From Acholeplasmataceae bacterium UBA2284 (GTDB taxonomy: Bacteria > Bacillota_I > Bacilli_A > Acholeplasmatales > Acholeplasmataceae), in NCBI GenBank assembly GCA_002345705.1, contig DDWO01000017.1, forward strand, positions 17,943 to 58,520: a DNA stretch of 40,578 bases, written 5' to 3'. Position 1 is the first letter of the stretch; each line of letters begins with the position of its first letter. The notes below the pieces were generated by a model. It saw nothing but the letters and a program-made list of their open reading frames with translations. It was not told where the DNA came from and did no database searches. This document shows positions 8,523-15,759 of this stretch, one piece after another. A program made the translations under genes and the position numbers.

Positions 8523-8720
8523 ATGAAAGGCGTAGTAAAATGGTTTGACGCTGACAAGGGATATGGATTTATCTCATCAGCTGAAGGTAAGGACATTTTT
8601 GTACACTTTAGTGCAATTCAAACTGAAGGTTACAAAACATTAGCAGAAGGCGACCAAGTAGAATTTGATGTTAAAAACGGCGACCGCGGACAACAAGCGG
8701 CTAACGTAGTTAAAGTTTAA
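8523..8720 (+). CDS. cspA: Cold shock protein (CspA family)
   Basis: The 65-residue protein is a single cold-shock OB-fold domain of standard length. RNP1 appears as Lys-Gly-Tyr-Gly-Phe-Ile at about residues 12-17 and RNP2 as Ile-Phe-Val-His-Phe at about 25-29. Proteins of this family bind single-stranded RNA/DNA and melt mRNA structure, especially in the cold. AAAGGAG lies six bases before the ATG. It has its own strong promoter and is followed by two hairpins. The exact csp paralogue name cannot be fixed from the sequence. Confidence 0.95.
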   Translation: MKGVVKWFDADKGYGFISSAEGKDIFVHFSAIQTEGYKTLAEGDQVEFDVKNGDRGQQAANVVKV

Positions 8721-8734
8721 TTTCCAAAAGGTAT

Positions 8735-8759
8735 GGGGACTCGCAAGGGTCCCCCTTCT
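8735..8759 (+). terminator. GC-rich hairpin after cspA
   Basis: Stem GGGGAC/GTCCCC (8735-8740 with 8749-8754) has an 8-base loop and a poor T tract (CTTCTATTTG). It may act as a weak terminator or a 3' stabilising hairpin for a short abundant mRNA. Confidence 0.5.
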
Positions 8760-8792
8760 ATTTGTTTGGATATAGATTCAGACACGAGTTTG

Positions 8793-8818
8793 ACACGATT
8801 ATATTAAATCGTGTTTTT
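8793..8818 (+). terminator. Intrinsic terminator between cspA and fic
   Basis: An 8-bp stem ACACGATT/AATCGTGT (8793-8800 with 8807-8814) has a 6-base loop and ends in five T residues. Confidence 0.8.
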
Positions 8819-8828
8819 CTTTTATCTA

Positions 8829-8858
8829 TTGTCTATGATAGCGCTTTTATGTTATAAT
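8829..8858 (+). promoter_or_regulatory. Promoter of the Fic gene
   Basis: TTGTCT (8829-8834) and TATAAT (8853-8858) have an 18-base spacer and an extended TG at 8850-8851. Confidence 0.65.
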
Positions 8859-8885
8859 ATGCTTAAAGATGGGAGCGTTGATAAT

Positions 8886-9614
8886 ATGGAGAAAGATCTA
8901 TTAGAGGTAGAGTGCCAGCATCTAGCTAACGTAGTTAAGGAATCAGACCCAAAACAAATTGAAGAGGTCGAAAAGAGATTTGCCTTAGTCTACACTTATG
9001 ATGCTGTTGGTATGGTAGGACAAAATAGAATTCCTTATGAGGACGTTAAACGACTCAGCCAGGCTAAAGCTCTACTCGGTTATAGCGAAAGAGAACAAAA
9101 GGAAATACTAAATCATCTAAAAGCTTTTGAATTTATTAAAAAAGAAGCAAAAGAAAAAATTCCATTTACAGAAGAAAAAATGAAAGACATGCATGAGATT
9201 TTGGTAGAAGGTATTTTCCAAGGTGGTGTTTATCGTAATGTAAACATCAATATATTTGGAGCTGAACACCAACCACCAGATTACGTCAAAGTTTATGATA
9301 GAATGTCTAAGTTCTTTAGAAATCTTGAACACTTTGAAGGAACAACTCTTGAAAAAGCGACATATGCACATGCAAGTATCGCTAAGATTCATCCATTTGT
9401 TGATGCGAATGGTAGACTCGCTAAGCTTGCCTTGAATTATTTCTTAATGGTAGATAAGTACTTACCAATTTCAATTCCGTTGGAACAACGTGAAGCATAT
9501 ATAGAACATCTTGAGGCCTTTAAACAAGAAAAGGATTTAAAGCCACTTGTTAACTTTTTTAAAGGACTTTTAATCAAACGCTATGAAGAAGTTTTAAAAG
9601 AACTAGATTTATGA
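8886..9614 (+). CDS. Fic family protein (putative AMP/NMP transferase)
   Basis: The 242-residue Fic-domain protein carries an intact catalytic loop, His169-Pro-Phe-x-Asp-x-Asn-Gly-Arg177, and an upstream Gly114-x-Tyr-Arg117 element typical of the family. Fic enzymes transfer AMP or another nucleotide moiety to a hydroxyl side chain of a target protein. Such proteins usually have an N-terminal inhibitory helix with (S/T)xxxE(G/N). The matching segment here begins Thr37-Tyr-Asp and reads Ala40 where Ser/Thr is expected and Val44 where the inhibitory Glu is expected, so that brake seems lost. The ATG at 8886 follows GGGAG by about 11 bases; an in-frame GTG at 8811 lies inside the upstream terminator and is rejected. 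The gene stands alone with its own promoter and terminator; no antitoxin partner adjoins it. Confidence 0.88.
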   Translation: MEKDLLEVECQHLANVVKESDPKQIEEVEKRFALVYTYDAVGMVGQNRIPYEDVKRLSQAKALLGYSEREQKEILNHLKAFEFIKKEAKEKIPFTEEKMKDMHEILVEGIFQGGVYRNVNINIFGAEHQPPDYVKVYDRMSKFFRNLEHFEGTTLEKATYAHASIAKIHPFVDANGRLAKLALNYFLMVDKYLPISIPLEQREAYIEHLEAFKQEKDLKPLVNFFKGLLIKRYEEVLKELDL

Positions 9615-9636
9615 GTGCGCAAGCACTCTTTTTTTT
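9613..9636 (+). terminator. Intrinsic terminator of fic
   Basis: Stem GAGTGC/GCACTC (9613-9618 with 9623-9628), loop GCAA, eight T residues. The fic stop codon TGA overlaps the 5' base of the stem. Confidence 0.9.
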
Positions 9637-9661
9637 ATTTTCAGTAGTTTTTCCTGTTTTA

Positions 9662-9670
9662 TGATAAAAT
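9662..9670 (+). promoter_or_regulatory. Extended -10 promoter of the cvfB operon
   Basis: TGATAAAAT is an extended -10 element 16 bases before the start codon; no clear -35 is seen. The predicted leader is very short. Confidence 0.45.
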
Positions 9671-9686
9671 AGATAAAGGTGATACT

Positions 9687-10529
9687 ATGGACTTAAAGAT
9701 TGGTGAAATCAATCATTTGATTGTAAATAGAAAGACAGATATTGGATACATGCTTGATTCAGAAGAGGATCAAGTCTTTTTGCATAATAATGAAAGCCTA
9801 CATCAGGAATTGAAGCCAGGCCAAGAGGTGGATGCTTTTCTTTATTTCGATAATAAAGGAAGACTTGCTGCTACTTTAAAAATGCCTTATATCACTGTAA
9901 CAAACCCAGGATTTCTTACTGTCAGTGATGTTCATGAATCCTTAGGTGTCTTCCTAGATATGGGGATTGCTAAAGAGCTTTTATTATCACATGAAGATCT
10001 ACCCTTTGACCATTCAGAATGGCCGCAAGTCGGTGATATCTTATTTATTAGTGTCAAAGTAAAGGGGAAATTGGTTGCTAAAATATCATCCAAGGAAGAG
10101 GTTAAGATTAAACCTGAACATGAGCTTAATCTTAAGGAAGCAGTGCTTGCAAGAGTTCAAAAAATAGGTAGAGAAGGTATCAATCTTTTAACTAGAGATG
10201 GACATTGGATATTCGTTCATCATTCCATGGTTAAAGAACCTATTCGCTATGGACAAGAAGTCAGTGTAAAGGTCACTTATCATTCTGAAAAAGGATATAC
10301 AGGATCCCTTGCCCCGCAAAAGGAAATTGCTATTTATGAAGATGCGAATAACATCTTATCTTATATAATTAGAAAGGGTGAAATGGACCTAGATTCCAAT
10401 TCATCACCTGAAGATATCGATTTAATTTTCAACATGAGTAAAAAAGCATTTAAAAGAGCATTAGGTCATTTATATAAGGAGCGTAAAATTGATTTTGTCG
10501 ATGGCAAAACAATTTTAGTGAAAAAGTAG
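9687..10529 (+). CDS. cvfB: S1-domain RNA-binding protein, CvfB/YitL-like
   Basis: The 280-residue protein has the CvfB layout: three consecutive S1-like OB folds (about 1-65, 70-138 and 148-215) and a C-terminal winged helix (about 225-280, with Pro-Glu-Asp-Ile then Ser-Lys-Lys-Ala-Phe-Lys-Arg-Ala-Leu-Gly and a Leu-Tyr-Lys-Glu-Arg-Lys-Ile end). CvfB proteins bind RNA and influence gene expression and virulence factors in staphylococci; YitL is the Bacillus counterpart. A weak GGTGAT ribosome site precedes the ATG. Its stop codon overlaps the GTG of the next gene by one base. Confidence 0.85.
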   Translation: MDLKIGEINHLIVNRKTDIGYMLDSEEDQVFLHNNESLHQELKPGQEVDAFLYFDNKGRLAATLKMPYITVTNPGFLTVSDVHESLGVFLDMGIAKELLLSHEDLPFDHSEWPQVGDILFISVKVKGKLVAKISSKEEVKIKPEHELNLKEAVLARVQKIGREGINLLTRDGHWIFVHHSMVKEPIRYGQEVSVKVTYHSEKGYTGSLAPQKEIAIYEDANNILSYIIRKGEMDLDSNSSPEDIDLIFNMSKKAFKRALGHLYKERKIDFVDGKTILVKK

Positions 10530-10864
10530 TGAACGAAAAAGATCCATTTGAAAAATATGACAAATTGTTTGATGAACAAGATAAAAAGCATGATCAACAA
10601 GTCAAGGCTTACAGAAGAGAGTCAAAACTAGAGGATAAACCTTCATTTGATAATCTTGAAAGAGATGAATATAATACAAATCACAGTCAGTCTAAGGAAG
10701 CAAGTCAAGCTATAGGAATAGTTGTTTCCATCGTGGTTGGTATTGTCATCCTAAGAAATATGGTTATATCATCATCACCTACAATTTTAGGTCGCATTAT
10801 TCCAATTCTTATCATTATAGGTATTTCAACTAGCATTTACAAATATTTTAAAAACAAAAGGTGA
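10529..10864 (+). CDS. Small C-terminally membrane-embedded protein, unknown
   Basis: The 111-residue protein has a highly charged N-terminal half (about 1-60, many Lys, Asp and Glu) and two C-terminal membrane segments (about 62-80 and 86-103) with a short basic tail. I do not recognise a family. The GTG start shares its G with the cvfB stop (TAGTG) and has no strong ribosome site, suggesting translation by re-initiation after cvfB. It ends five bases before proS, so all three genes probably form one transcript. Confidence 0.65.
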   Translation: MNEKDPFEKYDKLFDEQDKKHDQQVKAYRRESKLEDKPSFDNLERDEYNTNHSQSKEASQAIGIVVSIVVGIVILRNMVISSSPTILGRIIPILIIIGISTSIYKYFKNKR

Positions 10865-10869
10865 ATTCA

Positions 10870-12303
10870 ATGAGCAACAACAAAAAAATGAATGATGCAG
10901 TCACATCTAGAGATGCTGATTTTGCACAATGGTATACAGATTTATGTCTAAAAGCAGAGCTAATGGATTATAGTGAGGTCAAAGGCTTCATTATTTATCG
11001 TCCATATGGATACGCAATTTGGGAAAATATTATGAATTATTTGGATAGAAGATTTAAGGAAACAGATCATCAAAATGTTTACATGCCTTTAGTCATTCCT
11101 GAATCACTTTTCCAAAAAGAAAAGGATCATGTTGAAGGATTCGCTCCGGAAACAGCAATGATTACAACGACAGGTGTTGAAGAATTAACAGAAAGATTAA
11201 TTATTAGACCTACATCAGAAACATTATTTGGTGTGCATTATCAAAAAATTATTAATTCATACCGTGACCTACCTAAGCTATACAATCAATGGTGTAGTGT
11301 GGTACGCTGGGAAAAGACAACTCGTCCATTTTTAAGAGGTAAAGAATTCTTATGGCAGGAAGGTCATACTGCGCATGCCACTGAGGCTGAAGCTAGAAAA
11401 GAAACTCTTGATATCCTAGAAATTTATCGTAAGCTTGGGGAAGAGCTATTAGCAATTCCTTTCGTGACTGGTAGAAAAACTGAAAAAGAAAAATTTGCTG
11501 GAGCTGTAGAAACCTATTCAATCGAAGCATTAATGCACGATGGACAAGCACTACAATCAGGAACTACTCATTATTTTGGTCAAGGCTTTGCAAAAGCATT
11601 TGATATCAAATTTACTGATGAAAAGAACTCATTACAATTTGTGCATCAAACATCTTGGGGTGTATCTACACGCTTAATTGGTGCAGTCATTATGGTGCAT
11701 GGTGATGATGAAGGGTTAGTTCTTCCTCCATATGTCGCACCTACTCAAGTTGTTATTATTCCGATTCAATCTCAAAAGGAATCAGTTCAAGTTGCTACAA
11801 AAACACTATTTGATCAGCTTAAAAAAGCTGGATTTAGAGTTTCAGTAGATGATTCTAGTAAATCACCTGGATGGAAATTCTCAGAATATGAGATGAAGGG
11901 TGTTCCAGTTAGAATTGAAATTGGACCAAGAGATTTAGAAAGAAATGAAGTCACACTAGTTACAAGAAATGATCGCACAAAGCATGTAGTGAATTTAGAT
12001 AACGTTTTAGGAATGCTTCCAGAAATATTTAGAAACATGCATGACACAATGTATAAAAAAGCAGTAGAGCACGTCAATAAGAATACCTATGAAGCAAAAA
12101 CTTATGATGAATTTAAGGCATACATTCAAAAGGGTGGTTATGTTGCAATGAGTATTTCAGGAGAAGATGCTGAAATACAAATCAAAAAGGATACTACAGC
12201 AACTGCTAGAGTCATTCCATTTGAACAAAAAATCATTACTGAGCTATGCCCAGTTACTGGTAAAAAAGCAACCCAAACTGTTTGGTTTGCAAGAGCATAT
12301 TAA
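10870..12303 (+). CDS. proS: Prolyl-tRNA synthetase, archaeal/eukaryotic type
   Basis: The 477-residue class II synthetase charges tRNA-Pro. Class II motifs are seen as the dimer-interface Pro of motif 1, an Arg-Pro-Thr-Ser-Glu block, motif 2 around Arg-Trp-Glu-x-Thr-x-Arg-Pro-Phe-x-Arg with Phe-x-Trp-Gln-Glu-Gly-His after it, and a motif 3 region with Gly-Ala-Val-Ile-Met-x-His-Gly-Asp-Asp. An anticodon-binding domain and a C-terminal extension ending in Ala-Tyr follow. It lacks the roughly 180-residue editing insertion of typical bacterial ProRS and so belongs to the shorter archaeal/eukaryotic-like form also found in Mycoplasma and some Bacillota. The ATG at 10870 fits the AAAAGGTG site; the GTG at 10861 lies within that site. 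Confidence 0.95.
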   Translation: MSNNKKMNDAVTSRDADFAQWYTDLCLKAELMDYSEVKGFIIYRPYGYAIWENIMNYLDRRFKETDHQNVYMPLVIPESLFQKEKDHVEGFAPETAMITTTGVEELTERLIIRPTSETLFGVHYQKIINSYRDLPKLYNQWCSVVRWEKTTRPFLRGKEFLWQEGHTAHATEAEARKETLDILEIYRKLGEELLAIPFVTGRKTEKEKFAGAVETYSIEALMHDGQALQSGTTHYFGQGFAKAFDIKFTDEKNSLQFVHQTSWGVSTRLIGAVIMVHGDDEGLVLPPYVAPTQVVIIPIQSQKESVQVATKTLFDQLKKAGFRVSVDDSSKSPGWKFSEYEMKGVPVRIEIGPRDLERNEVTLVTRNDRTKHVVNLDNVLGMLPEIFRNMHDTMYKKAVEHVNKNTYEAKTYDEFKAYIQKGGYVAMSISGEDAEIQIKKDTTATARVIPFEQKIITELCPVTGKKATQTVWFARAY

Positions 12304-12310
12304 CAAAAAA

Positions 12311-12340
12311 GAGTTAACCTTTTGGTTAGCTCTTCTTATT
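12311..12340 (+). terminator. Intrinsic terminator of proS
   Basis: A 9-bp stem (12311-12319 with 12324-12332, one G-T pair) has loop TTTT and is followed by a T-rich run. It overlaps the 3' end of yidD on the other strand. Confidence 0.75.
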
Positions 12341-12568
12341 TTTTATTTTAACTTTTTTTTCAGGAACTGGATCATATTTTGGTTTAAATAGCGGATTACA
12401 TGTTAATATCCTTTTCGTAGTTAAAAGAGACGCCTTAACAAAGTTAAAGCGAACATAACACTCCTTAGCATATGCTGAACATGTTGGTGTATGTCTACAC
12501 TTATGATTACTGTTCGGAGAGATATCTCTTTGGTACCATTCAATTAAAGAAATTGCTAATTTTTTCAT
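12326..12568 (-). CDS. yidD: Membrane protein insertion efficiency factor YidD
   Basis: The 80-residue protein matches the YidD family: Tyr-Gln-x-x-Ile-Ser-Pro near residue 12, Cys-Arg-x-x-Pro-Thr-Cys-Ser-x-Tyr-Ala (about 24-34), a second Cys pair region with Arg-x-x-x-Cys-Asn-Pro, and Asp-Pro-Val-Pro near 66-69. The family assists YidC-dependent insertion of membrane proteins; it is usually next to rnpA/yidC but is isolated here. AGGCGGTGA lies just before the ATG. The C-terminal tail is very Lys-rich. The 3' end overlaps the proS terminator. Confidence 0.9.
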   Translation of the reverse strand: MKKLAISLIEWYQRDISPNSNHKCRHTPTCSAYAKECYVRFNFVKASLLTTKRILTCNPLFKPKYDPVPEKKVKIKNKKS

Positions 12569-12583
12569 GTTTTCACCGCCTAT

Positions 12584-12612
12584 ATTATAGCATATTCTAT
12601 CACTTATGTTAA
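12584..12612 (-). promoter_or_regulatory. Promoter of yidD
   Basis: On the minus strand, TTAACA (12607-12612), a 17-base spacer and TATAAT (12584-12589) with an extended TG. The expected transcript start is about ten bases before the coding sequence. Confidence 0.75.
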
Positions 12613-12635
12613 ATTAACAAAATTATAACAAAACA

Positions 12636-12664
12636 ATTTGAGTCATATAAAAATATGATATAAT
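12636..12664 (+). promoter_or_regulatory. Promoter of the EF-G-like gene
   Basis: A perfect TATAAT (12659-12664) with an extended TG at 12656-12657. ATTTGA (12636-12641) is a weak -35 at 17 bases. It is back to back with the yidD promoter. Confidence 0.6.
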
Positions 12665-12703
12665 TAAGATATAGAATATGAAAACGATTACAGGAGGTCA
12701 AGG

Positions 12704-14761
12704 ATGAAGGAGTATAACACCAAAGAGATTCGCAACATTGCAATTTTAGGACATCAAGGATCAGGCAAAACCAGTATTTCGGAAGCACTGTTATTCGCAG
12801 GAAAAGCAATTGACAAAAAGGGAGAAGTTGAAAGAAAGAATACTGTTTCAGACTATTTAGTTGAAGAACAAATCAAGCTTTCAAGTCTTTCATTAAGCGT
12901 TCTACCAGTTGAATGGAAAGATTATAAGTTAAACTTTATAGATGTTCCAGGTAGTGATGAATTTGTTGGTGACTTAAGCCAAGCATTAGAAGTTGTCAAA
13001 GGAGCAGTTATTTTAATTGATGCACTTAAGGGTGTTGAAGTGGGTACTGAACGCGTTTGGCAAGAAATTAGAAAGAGACATATTCCAGCTATTTTATATG
13101 TGAATAAAATGGATAAAGAAAATGTCAAATTCGAAAAAGTTTTAGAAGATATTCGTGAAAAATTAGGTAAAAAAGCAGTACCATTCTGTTGGCCAATTGG
13201 TCATGATGAAAACTTTGAAGGGTTCGTTAATGTCATCGAAATGAAGGCTAGAATCTTTGATGGTACAGATTCACATGACGCACCAATTTGGGATGAAAAG
13301 AGACCAATGGTTGACGAATTACACAACATGATTTTAGAATCTGTTGCTGAAACATCAGAAGAATTGCTTGATTTATACCTTGCAGGTGAAGAAATACCTG
13401 AAGCCAAGGTTAAAGAAGCGCTTCGCCAAGGTATTATGGAAGGTGAACTAACTCCAGTCATGGTTGGTAGTGCAACGAAGACAATTGGTGTTAGAACATT
13501 GTTAAACATGCTAGTCGACTATTTACCTGCACCAGATGAATTACGTCCATTAACAGGTAAAGATGCTAAAACAAATCAAGAAATCGTTCGTCATACACAT
13601 GACGATGAACCATTTTCAGCCTATGTCTTTAAGACAACAGTAGACCCATTCTTAGGTCAAGTGAATATATTAAAAATTAATTCAGGAACACTAAAGCTTG
13701 GTCAAGAAGTTGTAATATCTAATAAGGGTGAAAATAAGAAAATCACCAATGTCTTTATTCCACGTGGGAAGCAACAAATTGAATGTGCAGTATTCCATGC
13801 AGGTGATATGGCAGCAGTTGCTAAGCTTGAAGGTATTGAAACAGGTGATACACTTGCGGATCCTAAGAGCCAAATCGTTTATGATGCAGTAGCTCTTCCA
13901 ACACCAGTTATTTATATTGCTGTTCATCCAAAGAATAAGAACGATGAAGATAAAATTTCAATGGCACTTCATAGACTTAATCTAGAAGATCCAACCTTTG
14001 AAATTAAGAGAAATAAAGAAACAGCACAGCTCCTTCTAGGCGGAATGGGTATGACCCATTTGAACTATGTTCTAGAAAGAATGAAGAATATGTTTAAGGT
14101 TGATGTTGATATCGATGAACAAAAGATTGTTTATCGCGAAACCATCAAGAAACAAGTTCAAGCTGAAGGTAAGCACAAGAAGCAATCCGGTGGAGCAGGC
14201 CAGTTTGGTCATGTATGGATTCGATTTGCACCATCACCTAACATCTTTGAATTTGAAGAAGATGTATTTGGTGGAGCAGTACCAAGAAACTACTTCCCAG
14301 CAGTTGAAAAAGGTTTAATTGAAGCCTTTGAACATGGTCCTCTTGCAGGATTCCCCGTTATCAATGTTAAAGCAACTCTATATGATGGATCGTTCCATCC
14401 TGTAGATTCCAATGAAATATCATTTAAGCTTGCAGCAGGTCTAGCATTTAAGGATGCTGTCAAGACTTGTCAACCAACAATTTTAGAGCCAATCGTTAAA
14501 GTTGAAGTTACCATTAAAGACCAATTCGTTGGAGATGTAATGGGTGACATGAACAAGCGTCGCGGTCGTGTTTTAGGAATGAATCAAAGTGAAGGCTTCC
14601 AAGTCGTTATCGCTGAAGTTCCTGAGGCTGAAATTGTTAAGTATGCAATCGATTTAAAAGCAATGACTCAAGGCAGTGGTTCATTTACACGTGAATTCCT
14701 AAGATATGAAGAAGTTCCACACATGCTAATTGATAAAATTGTAGAAGCTTATAAAAAGTAA
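12704..14761 (+). CDS. Elongation factor G-like GTPase (EF-G2 type)
   Basis: The 685-residue protein has the five-domain EF-G architecture. The P-loop is Gly16-His-Gln-Gly-Ser-Gly-Lys-Thr-Ser24 rather than the AHIDAGKTT of canonical EF-G. The G3 motif is Asp80-Val-Pro-Gly-Ser84, so the catalytic His of DTPGH is replaced. G4 is Asn134-Lys-Met-Asp. Domain IV retains Gly-x-Gly-Gln-Phe-Gly-His-Val and Lys-Gly-Leu-Ile-Glu-Ala stretches. These traits mark the EF-G2/EF-G-like paralogue group, not the fusA translocase, which is normally next to rpsG. The paralogue's role in translation is incompletely known and its GTPase is expected to be weak. AGGAGGT precedes the ATG by five bases. Confidence 0.9.
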   Translation: MKEYNTKEIRNIAILGHQGSGKTSISEALLFAGKAIDKKGEVERKNTVSDYLVEEQIKLSSLSLSVLPVEWKDYKLNFIDVPGSDEFVGDLSQALEVVKGAVILIDALKGVEVGTERVWQEIRKRHIPAILYVNKMDKENVKFEKVLEDIREKLGKKAVPFCWPIGHDENFEGFVNVIEMKARIFDGTDSHDAPIWDEKRPMVDELHNMILESVAETSEELLDLYLAGEEIPEAKVKEALRQGIMEGELTPVMVGSATKTIGVRTLLNMLVDYLPAPDELRPLTGKDAKTNQEIVRHTHDDEPFSAYVFKTTVDPFLGQVNILKINSGTLKLGQEVVISNKGENKKITNVFIPRGKQQIECAVFHAGDMAAVAKLEGIETGDTLADPKSQIVYDAVALPTPVIYIAVHPKNKNDEDKISMALHRLNLEDPTFEIKRNKETAQLLLGGMGMTHLNYVLERMKNMFKVDVDIDEQKIVYRETIKKQVQAEGKHKKQSGGAGQFGHVWIRFAPSPNIFEFEEDVFGGAVPRNYFPAVEKGLIEAFEHGPLAGFPVINVKATLYDGSFHPVDSNEISFKLAAGLAFKDAVKTCQPTILEPIVKVEVTIKDQFVGDVMGDMNKRRGRVLGMNQSEGFQVVIAEVPEAEIVKYAIDLKAMTQGSGSFTREFLRYEEVPHMLIDKIVEAYKK

Positions 14762-14768
14762 TCACTCA

Positions 14769-14800
14769 CAAGCCCCTCTAATATCAATTAGGAGGGCTTG
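14769..14800 (+). promoter_or_regulatory. Hairpin that buries the ribosome site of the next gene
   Basis: A 14-bp stem with one mismatch and one G-T pair (14769-14782 with 14787-14800) has loop ATCA. The 3' arm contains AGGAGGG, the ribosome site of the gene starting at 14803. There is no T tract, so it is a poor terminator but could limit translation initiation downstream. Confidence 0.6.
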
Positions 14801-14802
14801 TT

Positions 14803-15183
14803 ATGCAATGTGAGGTTTGTAGGAAAAAAGTTAGAACCAATAAGAATATTTTTAATTTATTTTCAGTTGAGACTCATCATATTTGTGAATATTGTTACCA
14901 AAGATATCCGTTACTGATGAGACTTGATGTCTTGCCGATTGAAGAAGGGGTATTGATTCAACATCTTCTATCTAGTAGATATTATTCAATCCATCCAACT
15001 GCCTTTATGTCCTTTTTGAAACCGTATTATATGGACTTCATTAAGCATCATCAAGGTAAAACATTTATACTATTTGATATACTAGATAATCATACCCTTG
15101 CAATGCTGGATTCCCTAAGGTTTGGCGATATTTATTTCGTCTCACTTTATGAAAATATAGAAAAAAAAGGAGAAAAACTATGA
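14803..15183 (+). CDS. Cys-rich (CxxC x2) protein in the position of comFC
   Basis: The 126-residue protein starts with two Cys-x-x-Cys pairs (residues 3-6 and 28-31), a likely zinc-binding knuckle. A region rich in Tyr, Leu and His follows, with no catalytic motif I recognise. ComFC-type competence proteins also begin with paired cysteines and commonly sit directly before hpf in Bacillota, but their phosphoribosyltransferase loop is absent here. This could be a reduced relative or unrelated. The stop overlaps the hpf start (ATGA), so the two are coupled. Translation may be restrained by the hairpin over its ribosome site. Confidence 0.65.
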   Translation: MQCEVCRKKVRTNKNIFNLFSVETHHICEYCYQRYPLLMRLDVLPIEEGVLIQHLLSSRYYSIHPTAFMSFLKPYYMDFIKHHQGKTFILFDILDNHTLAMLDSLRFGDIYFVSLYENIEKKGEKL

Positions 15184-15731
15184 AATTCGAAGTATTAGGA
15201 AAAAATGGTTTTACACCAACAGATGCTATCAAAGCATATGCAGAAAAGAGATTATATAAAGTCGTATCCTTTTTTGGCCCAGAAGTCGTTTCTGAGGTAA
15301 GAGTCGTTTGCAAAGTCTATAAGGATCACCACAAGGTTGAAGTTACAATTCCTGCGAAAGGAACTGTACTTCGAGCAGAAGTATCCGATACAGACATGTA
15401 TGCTGCTATCGATAAAGCCAATGACAAACTGGTTGCACAAATTAGAAGACATAAAGATAAATTGAAGCACAATCTTGAAAAGGAAGGAATTAAACAAGCC
15501 TATAGCAATGAATTTGATGCTGAATCCTTAGAAAAAGATATTCTAGCAAGTCAACTTGTTAAAAGTAAGAAAGTGGAATTAAAGCCAATGAGTTCTGAAG
15601 AGGCAATTGCAGCAATGGAGCTTTCTGGACATGATTTCTACGTTTATTTAGATAAGGAAACATCAAGAACTAATGTGGTTTATAGAAGAGATGATGGGGA
15701 TTACGCAATCATTGAAACTCAACCTTTATAA
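15180..15731 (+). CDS. hpf: Ribosome hibernation promoting factor, long form
   Basis: The 183-residue protein has an N-terminal HPF/RaiA domain (about 1-105, with the basic helix Lys-x-x-Asp-Lys-Leu-Lys-His) joined by a linker to a C-terminal dimerisation domain (about 128-183: Ser-x-Glu-Glu-Ala-Ile, then His-Asp-Phe-Tyr-Val-Tyr and Val-Val-Tyr-Arg-Arg-x-Asp-Gly). Long HPF dimerises 70S ribosomes into inactive 100S particles in stationary phase or stress. AAGGAG lies seven bases before the ATG. Confidence 0.95.
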   Translation: MKFEVLGKNGFTPTDAIKAYAEKRLYKVVSFFGPEVVSEVRVVCKVYKDHHKVEVTIPAKGTVLRAEVSDTDMYAAIDKANDKLVAQIRRHKDKLKHNLEKEGIKQAYSNEFDAESLEKDILASQLVKSKKVELKPMSSEEAIAAMELSGHDFYVYLDKETSRTNVVYRRDDGDYAIIETQPL

Positions 15732-15755
15732 GGAAGCGACAAGCTTCCTTTTTTT
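15730..15755 (+). terminator. Intrinsic terminator of hpf
   Basis: Stem AAGGAAGC/GCTTCCTT (15730-15737 with 15743-15750), loop GACAA and a T tract to 15755. The stop codon overlaps the stem. Confidence 0.9.
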
Positions 15756-15759
15756 ATGA

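Noticed and set aside
8811..8885. N-terminal hydrophobic extension of the Fic protein from GTG 8811
   Set aside because: It would start inside a terminator hairpin and run through the predicted promoter. The hydrophobic codons come from T-rich promoter DNA, and ATG 8886 fits the family.
8881..9614. Fic/antitoxin toxin-antitoxin pair
   Set aside because: No small antitoxin gene precedes or follows; the upstream space is taken by the cspA terminator and the promoter.
10870..12303. T-box riboswitch before proS
   Set aside because: proS begins five bases after the preceding gene, so there is no leader space for a T-box.
12609..12809. Minus-strand open frame of 66 codons across the start of the EF-G-like gene
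   Set aside because: It runs antisense over the yidD and EF-G promoter region and the EF-G P-loop; the composition is Cys/Phe-rich out-of-frame noise and there is no ribosome site.
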